A stretch of 64,000 nucleotides of DNA from Echria macrotheca. Lineage: Eukaryota > Ascomycota > Sordariomycetes > Sordariales > Schizotheciaceae. A program made the translations under genes and the position numbers. A model generated the notes under the pieces. The model searched no databases. It was not told where the DNA came from and saw only the letters and a program-made list of their open reading frames with translations. Location: the NCBI GenBank assembly GCA_030411725.1, contig MU839829.1, positions 434,001 through 498,000 on the forward strand, given 5' to 3'. Of this stretch, positions 57,279 through 64,000 are shown one piece after another (within the stretch, counting starts at the first letter, position 1; the number at the start of each line of letters is the position of its first letter).

Positions 57279-57815
57279 ATGGGAGGTTACGGGAACGACT
57301 CACCTGTTGCCGTCAGGGGGTGCGGAGAAGAAAAGAGGAAATAAAAAGGGAAGTGGAACGTATGGGTAGAGGTCGATAGGGGACCTTACAGGTGCAAAGG
57401 TGGTAACATTCAGGGCGGTTTATCTACAGAAGATGAGAGTTGGGAGAAGATAACCGCGCTACAATAAATTGCCATATTCGTTCGGTGTTTCGCAATTTGA
57501 TTGTGTGATCACTGCCCCACTTTGGCGTCGCGGGGTATCGCAGAGTGCTTGTGACGATGGTTCCGTCACTTCCTCTCCCCTCTTGGAGTCGCTTTGGAAA
57601 CCATTTCCCTTCACGACCAAAGACGTGATGCCTTGCGCGACCACCGTATATTCTTATCGAGTATTTTAACATGCGCAACTCTCTCGGCCAACCCGTCATC
57701 TAGCTCCCAACCCGAAAACCACAGAGGCAAACAGCAGAGGGGCATCACCGCCCACTGCGACACCCCAACTGCTGCTCCCCGTCGCATCCGATCGATACCC
57801 GAACCTGGCGACAAG
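57279..57815. other. Spacer upstream of the DUF255 gene
   Basis: 537 bp without a gene; short ORFs only. Confidence 0.5.
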
Positions 57816-60377
57816 ATGATGACGGCACAGCTCCAACAAGGGAAGCAGCCTCCCAACGGCCTTCCCACCCCGGCCGGCGAGTCTTCCGACACCACATCGC
57901 AAGACAACGACGGGCTCCGGAACCGCGCTGGCGAGAGCCAGAGTCCCTATGTGCGAAGCCACGCAGACACCCCGGTAGCATGGCAACCGCTCGATGCGCC
58001 AACCCTCGAGCGGGCGATCCGCGAGAACAAGCCGATATTCATGCACATCGGCTTCCTGGCCGACCATCGTAAGCCCGTCTTGTCTGAGGCTGCACTCCCA
58101 TGATACGAGCACTAACCCTCGACTGCTGCCCAGACTGCCGTCTCACGACCCAAGATTCATTCTCCCACCCCGCCGTCGCCGCGTTTCTCAACACCGCCTT
58201 CATTCCGATCCTCATCGACCGAGAGGAGCGTCCCGACCTCGACACCATCTACCAGAATTACAGCGAGGCCGTCAACGCCACGGGCGGCTGGCCCCTGAAT
58301 CTGTTCCTCACCCCCGACCTCTACCCCATCTTCGGCGGTACCTACTGGCCCGGTCCGGGCACCGAGCACAGCCTGGCCGGCAGCCTCGGCGACGAGGCCT
58401 ACACCGACTTTCTGGCCATCTCCAAGAAGATTCACCAGTTCTGGGTCGACCAGGAGGAGCGCTGTCGCAAGGAAGCCTTTGAGATGCTCTCCAAGCTGCA
58501 GGACTTTGCACAGGAGGGGACATTTGCCCCACCGGCGCCGGGGGCACCGGCGGTTCCCGAGCGGCCGGAAGAGGTGGACTCTGCGGACCTGGACATCGAT
58601 CAGCTCGACGAGGCACTAACGAGGATATCGCGCATGTTCGACCCAGTCGACTATGGCTTCGGCACGCCCAAGTTTCCGAATCCGGCGCGGCTGTCGTTCT
58701 TGCTGAGGCTGGCGCAGTTTCCGCAGGAGGTCAGGGACGTGGTGGGCGACAACGAGGTTGAGAAGGCGACGGACATGGCACTCGGGACGCTGCGGCGCAT
58801 CAGGGACCGCGGGCTGCGGGATCATCTTGGGGCCGGCTTTATGCGCTTCAGCATCACGCGCGACTGGAGCGTGCCGCACTTTGAGAAGATAGTCGGGGAA
58901 AATGCCCTGCTGCTGGGTGTCTTTCTTGATGCCTGGCTTGGCCAGTCAAGGGCGTCGTCGCTTGCGGCCCAGGATGAGTTTGCGGATGTAGTTTTTGAGC
59001 TGGGCGACTACCTCACGAGCGAGCTGATACAGCCGTCGTCGGCCGGCTTCGTATCGAGCGAGGCGGCTGATTCATATAACCGCCGGGGAGACCAGCATAT
59101 GCGCGAGGGGGCCTATTATCTGTGGACGAGGCGCGAGTTCGACCAGGTGCTGGGCGGCGAGGCTGGTGACGGACAACACGTGAGCTCGGTCGCGGCGGCA
59201 CACTGGAACGTGCTCGAGGACGGGAACGTGCCTAGGGAGCAGGATCCGTACGACGAGTTCATCAACCAGAATGTACTGTGCGCCGTCAAGGACGTGCAGG
59301 AGCTCTCGCGGCAGTTTGGCGCGCCTGTCGCCGAGGTCGAGCGCATTCTGGCTACAGCTAAGGAGAAGCTGAGGCTACATAGGGAGAAGGAGAGGGTGCG
59401 GCCGGAGAGGGACGAGAAGATCGTGGTGGGGATTAATGGGATGGTCATCTCCGCGCTGGCGAGGACCGGAGCTGCGATTAGGTGGGTGGATGAAGGGAGG
59501 TCTGAGAAGTATCTTGTTGCTGCCAGGAATGCTGCTAGATTTATAAAGGGTAATCTAGTTGTTGGCGAGGGAGAGGGGAGGAGTCTCCGAAGGTTCTTTT
59601 ACGACGAGGCAAGCGATGTCAGGGCCTTCGCGGACGACTACGCGTTTCTCATCGAGGGATTGCTGGATCTTCATGAAGCTACGCTGGAGACAGAGTGGCT
59701 GGAGTGGGCGAAGTCATTGCAAGGTGAGTGAACCTGTTGGACACCTCGGACAAAGCTAACGAGAGGAAGACGAGCAACTGCGCATCTTTTACGACTACCC
59801 TTCGAGTTCATCAACGCCTACGCCGCGAAGGTCACTCTCCGGCGGCTTTTACTCAACCGAGGAGGAGACACTATCTGACACAATCCTACGCCTCAAGAGC
59901 GGCATGGACAAGTCGCAGCCGTCGACCAACGCCGTCAGCGTGTCGAACCTGTTCCGGCTGGGTGTGCTGCGTGAACATCCGCAGTACATTGCGCTCGCCA
60001 AGGCCACCATCAACGCGTTCGAGTCGGAGATTCTACAGTACCCCTGGCTGTTTGTGAGTTTGTTGACGGGCGTCGTGGCGGCCAAGTTGGGCATCAAGGA
60101 GGTGCAGATGTTGAGGAGTAATGAGGACGGGCTGAGGGCGTATTATACCACGCCGAGGGCGGAGGCGAGGGTTTTGAGGGTTACTGTTGATGGGAAGACT
60201 GAGGAGAAGGTGGTTGGTGGTGAGGGTGAGGGTGAGCCGGCGGGGCCAAAGGCGGTGGTGAAAGAGGCATTGGGTGGTGTGGAGGATGGAGGTGATGCCA
60301 AGGAAGAGAACAAGGCGGGGGAGGGACATGTTGGATCGAAGACGCTGGATCTAGACGGCAGGGGTGATGCTGTATAG
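57816..60377 (+). CDS. DUF255 thioredoxin-like / six-hairpin protein (SPATA20-like)
   Basis: Three exons (57816-58068, 58134-59723, 59770-60377) give 816 residues. The thioredoxin-like N-domain contains RENKPIFMHIGFLADHHCRL..DSFSHPAVAAFLN..IDREERPDLDTIYQNY and GGWPLNLFLTPD. The six-hairpin half follows (DQLDEALTRISRMFD, GFGTPKFPNPARL, GLRDHLGAGFMRFS, and the late GGFYST..PSTNAVSVSNLF). These are landmarks of the YyaL/SPATA20 family. The usual CHWC of the thioredoxin site is replaced: the first cysteine position is Asp and only the second is left. The acidic C-terminal extension after residue 740 is unusual. The reaction is unknown. The second intron is only 46 bp. Confidence 0.9.
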
Positions 60378-60410
60378 GGTAGGTAGATTGTCTGTTCTTT
60401 TTGGATGATC

Positions 60411-60442
<32 letters not shown>

Positions 60443-61060
60443 GATGAGACATGATACCAGTTTGTTTTCTTTTGGGGGCTCCGACGGGGGAGTACTGTCT
60501 ATGTTTAGGTCTGGGTTCTGTGTGGGATATGGTGCGATATATACAGAGAAGATATATACACCCAAGCCGAAATACCACACACATACCTGAAGTACCACAA
60601 GCGGATGGCCGTACCAATGATCCGTTCAAGCAGTATCCCTACTCACACAACTCCCTAGAATCTAGACATGAATTGTCTCGGCTTCTCTCTCTCCATCTTG
60701 TTCATTCACTTGTCCGTGACCATTACACTGTTCCTCCGCCGTCCGCAACCCAGCCTATACCTTATAACTATCACCCCACGAGCACGTCTTCATAGGCCGG
60801 CATCCTTCTTTCACCAACACAGACAATGTCCTGGTTTCTCTTCATTTGACATACCCCCCTCCCCATTGTCAGAATCTGCCCCGATAACAGTGGTAGGTAT
60901 ACCCCTATAGTCTAACCGCCCGCAGACACAAGCAACGCGCCGAGGCGCCCTCGAACAGTTGATGACTAGCCTCCCTGTAAAGTCCCCCATCAAACCCGGT
61001 ACTACAATCCTCGTCTGGCTGGATACGGGGACAACGGAGACAAAAATTTCCGACCTAATA
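60378..61060. other. Convergent 3' flanks with AG microsatellite
   Basis: No gene. (AG)13 occupies 60411-60436 directly after the DUF255 stop region. Confidence 0.6.
60411..60436. repeat. (AG)13 microsatellite
   Basis: A 26-bp pure dinucleotide run. Confidence 0.95.
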
Positions 61061-62949
61061 TTACTTGGACGGCCCCCTTCTGTTCATAAGGTCCGTAAAA
61101 AACGCCTGCAAATTCTCCGTATCCATAGGCGGCGCATCCTCCACAACGCCATCATCACCGGGCGTCGGTGGGTCCGAGGAGGCCACGCCGTATGCTTGTC
61201 GATCCTACCACCACCGCTTGTTAGTCACTGGATCCCCGAACCAAAAAGAAAACAGAGAGACAGAAATAAATACCTTTAACCGCTGCACCATATCATCCGC
61301 ATCCACCTGGATCCCGCCCATATTGAACTGCACCGGCCCGATATGCTCCATGACGCGTTGCTCCGGCGGTCTGCCGCCGTTAAAGACGCCGTACTCGTCC
61401 TCGTCGCCACTATACTTCTTACTCCCGCCCGCACCGTTACTTCCTGCTGCTCCTGCTCTCCCTGCAGCACCGCCAGACGCGCCGCCACCGCCGCGCGAGT
61501 CCTCCCTCACCGCCGACGACGCCTCCTCGTTCTTCTGTCTGTACGTCTCGAGCACCTTGAGCTGCTGCGCCAGGAACGTCTGGGTCTCTGTCGTCTCGAC
61601 CTCGAGCTTGGTCGAGTAATTTGTCCGGCCGGCGATCTGCAGCGCGTCCATTGTCGGGTCCTGCACGGCGGACTCGTACAGCGCCACGGTCGAGCCTTCT
61701 GGTTCTGATGGTTTCGTGGCGGCGTCCCCGTTTGTCTGTTGTTGTTCTTCTGGATGATCGGCGGTGGTGGTGCCGTTGGTCTTCTGGGCGATTTGTGATA
61801 GGGGCTGGTCTAGGTCGATGGTCCACCCGTGGCTGACGAGTTCGACGTCGAAGCCTTCTCTTAGGACCCTAATCTTTCCCCACGAGTCCCAGTTGGGTGG
61901 GACGACGATTTTGTCTCTGTCGATGACGTTGTGTTTTAGCGGGTGTTTCTTTAAGAGGGAATGGATCCCCAGGCTGGAGTGGACAAGACTTGGGAGTTGA
62001 GATGGTGTCGAGGGGGTTGTGTAGATGAGAGATGCGCCGTCTGCGATGCTGTTAGCTGTCGTCCTCATGATCGAAACACAAACGCTTGACCTACGTTTTA
62101 ACAAGACCGTCCGCAGAAACTGTAATACTACGTCAAACTCCTCCTCCTTCCACCCCTGCGTCTTCTCGAGATACTCCATTTTTTCGGCCTGCGCATAATC
62201 AGCAACCGGTCCCGTACGTTCCCGCCAAAACCTACATTCTGACAAACCAAACACAGCGGCAGCCCCAGCGCGTCCTCCCACTCGCCCGGCCCCGGCGGGA
62301 GCGCCACATCCCCGTCCGGTCCCGTCCCCGGCACAGCTGACGTGCCATCAAGATTCGTCCCGCCGCCCCTCCCCCGGTCGCGCCACGCTTCCATCACCTC
62401 CTCCATCGTCTCCTTGCACTCGCCGCTGAGCGAGATCAGCACCGTCCTCAGCAGCAGAATCCACTCGCGCAGCTGCCGCATCCACTTCCACGGCTGCGAC
62501 CAGTCGAGCAGCACAACGATCAGCGTGTTCGGGATCGACTGCGGCGTGAGCAGCGGCTTTATGAGGGACGCAAACGCCGGCGACGGGCTGGTCAGCGTGT
62601 ACAGCGAGATGCGCGCGAGCGTGTCCTCCTGGTCGGCGTCGAGCACGTCGTAGTACGTGTACCCCAAAGCAAAACTGTTGGCGACGGGCGGCAGGCGCGA
62701 CGAGGGCCGGGTGCCCGTGGTCCTGCGGAGTTGTTCTGATGACGAGAGCGACTCGAAGAACTCGCGCTGCGAGTCGACGGTGCCGCCGAGGACGAGCATG
62801 TTCTTCTCGGGCAGGTGCTTGCCGCTGGCGACCGACTCGAGCATCGAGATCCAGAGGTCTTTCTTGGGCGCTGCGTCGCCATTCTTGCTGTCGGACCCGG
62901 CCGACGCCGTCGTGTACGTCGAGAAGCGGTTCGCGTTGTTGGCCGTCAT
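61061..62949 (-). CDS. Cytoplasmic dynein 1 light intermediate chain
   Basis: Four exons (62236-62949, 62095-62188, 61274-62040, 61061-61204) with introns of 47, 54 and 69 bp encode 572 residues. The Ras-like N-domain has a degenerate P-loop (LGGTVDSQREF), VLLDWSQPWKWMRQL, LCLVCQNAEKMEYLEK and DVVLQFLRTVLLKHGASLIYT. A long acidic/Gly-rich C-terminal region ends in a helix (DTENLQAFFTDLMNRR) that should form the adaptor-binding helix. These match fungal dynein light intermediate chains, which join the motor to cargo adaptors. The splices at CQN|AEK and LLK|HGAS restore conserved strings. It is convergent with the DUF255 gene. Confidence 0.93.
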
Positions 62950-63355
62950 CGTGGGCTGTTAGTCGTGTGCTCGGGTGCCCGTGGTGAAAAAATGGTGGCC
63001 TAAATCGGCAGCGCGGTGCTGCTTTTCATGGTCGCATGGAAATCGGGCGAATCCAAGCATGCGGGCGTGTCGTGAGGCAGGCGCGTCGTCTCTTTGGTTG
63101 TTCTCCTAATCCACTGCTATCGGCAGCTGGCGGTGGGAATCATGCAGCGCGGTTGCTGAAGCGGGCCGTCAATTCCCCGGTTCCAGCTGCAGGGGTGGCG
63201 CGCTGGCGGAAGTGCATAACCCTAACCCTGAATCTTCAACAACGTCCATCAACTCAGTTTTGTTCGGATTATACTCATCATTCTGCATTGGATGATCCAA
63301 GTCTACGCGATGAGGCTATTTCATTCGCAAGATGAAAAATACACGCACCGGCCGG
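62950..63355. other. Spacer upstream of the dynein gene
   Basis: No gene. A telobox-like AACCCTAACCCTGA lies at 63218-63231, of the (TTAGGG) type sometimes found in fungal promoters. Confidence 0.5.
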
Positions 63356-64000
63356 TCAGGCGAGGCAGATGAATTGTCTCCTGGCTTTCGCCAAACACAA
63401 TTTAGACCCTTCCACCGCCAACTCACCCGCGGCTTCGACATGGTCCAAGACGGCCCCCGTCGTCTTGTCCATGTATACCATGGGCAGGTTCTGGGACATC
63501 CTATCACTGAAGATGCGCTCGTGCCCATGATGCAGCACGATGATGCCAATGCGTTCGAACCGGCCTGCCCCTACCTCTTTGAGCATGAGAATGCAGACCG
63601 GCCGCATCTGACGCTGCATGTTGGTGTACAGAACCAACCCCGGCATGCCCTCTTCCAGGCTCTCCACGCTGTCGTCTTGATCATCAAGATACGGAACCAG
63701 TCCGAGAGCGGTCGTGTCATCCAGGTCGAAGATAGCCAGCCGACCTCCTGTCCTTGGCCTGGTGATCCTAAATCCATCGTCTGGAAAGAGGATCGTGGTG
63801 CTCGAAGTCTGCTGGTCTTCAGAAAGAACAATTTGCCTGAAAGAGAGCGGCACAATGTCGGCCGCGATGTATAGCAGCCTGCCGTCTTCTTCTTCATGGT
63901 AGGCCAGCCCTTGGTAGATCACACGGGATAGATGGACCTCGGCCCCATCTCGCTCTCGCACAGAGATTTTGGATTTGTCATTGGAGACAAGCAGAATGGG
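63356..64000 (-). CDS. Unidentified protein, C-terminal part (runs off the window)
   Basis: One frame is open from the window edge (64000) to a stop at 63356-63358, 215 codons, with no start inside. Segments include VIYQGLAYHEEEDGRLLYIA, VLSEDQQTSSTTILFPDDGF and LAIFDLDDTTALGLVPYL; beta-rich text with repeated acidic patches. I recognise no domain. Late parts of fungal HET-type proteins can look similar, but I see no HET motif, so this is not claimed. Confidence 0.6.
   Translation of the reverse strand, partial: PILLVSNDKSKISVRERDGAEVHLSRVIYQGLAYHEEEDGRLLYIAADIVPLSFRQIVLSEDQQTSSTTILFPDDGFRITRPRTGGRLAIFDLDDTTALGLVPYLDDQDDSVESLEEGMPGLVLYTNMQRQMRPVCILMLKEVGAGRFERIGIIVLHHGHERIFSDRMSQNLPMVYMDKTTGAVLDHVEAAGELAVEGSKLCLAKARRQFICLA

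Noticed and set aside
63356..64000. HET-domain protein call for the last partial gene
   Set aside because: Only a general resemblance; no HET motif is in the visible part.

Overview
The window is eukaryotic. Short GT-AG introns of about 45-145 bp with CTAAC-type branch sites, an initiator tRNA-Met, mitochondrial import, complex I and nuclear-pore genes, a fungal hybrid histidine kinase and secreted Cys-rich or CAP proteins point to a filamentous ascomycete (Pezizomycotina). A Sordariales-type genome is my best guess; the species is not resolved. Most genes were assembled by hand from frames, splice sites and family knowledge, and the listed coordinates span the whole spliced CDS.

Left part (1-13.9 kb): a secreted DUF4360 protein, two small multi-exon orphan genes (3298-3644 and 4736-5941), a small secreted cysteine-rich protein (7987-8214, minus) and a GAPN-type NADP-dependent aldehyde dehydrogenase (10464-12122). 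The spacers are long and mostly empty.

Centre-left (13.9-22.5 kb): the most unusual region. Six dispersed copies, on both strands, encode a tRNA-like RNA of about 108-131 nt. Each has a paired acceptor stem, a D arm, a T arm and an oligo-T terminator. The anticodon arm is replaced by a long hairpin with an invariant (A/T)AGGGGGG loop closed by CTG/CAG. Four copies share an upstream TATA/GCTAG box near -34. Helices covary between copies, so this looks like a functional Pol III RNA family that I do not recognise. An RNase H-domain gene, broken by an in-frame TAG and carrying a MITE in its intron, lies among the copies.

Centre (23.4-44.2 kb): a denser housekeeping block. It holds a BTB-like protein, an ammonium transporter with two GATA sites upstream, initiator tRNA-Met, a hybrid histidine kinase, SQT1, the glycine cleavage P-protein, TOM5, nucleoporin NUP57/Nup54 (its stop codon lies inside a 27-bp minisatellite) and the complex I 20.8-kDa subunit. 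HK/SQT1, GCV2/TOM5 and NUP57/NUO-20.8 are divergent pairs.

Right part (44.2-64 kb): a 6.6-kb gene-free stretch holding a repeat-rich element, then a secreted CAP (PR-1-like) protein, a single-pass membrane protein, a frame-broken F-box gene, a DUF255/Spermatogenesis-associated-20-like protein with an incomplete CxxC, the dynein light intermediate chain, and the 3' part of an unidentified gene that runs off the end.
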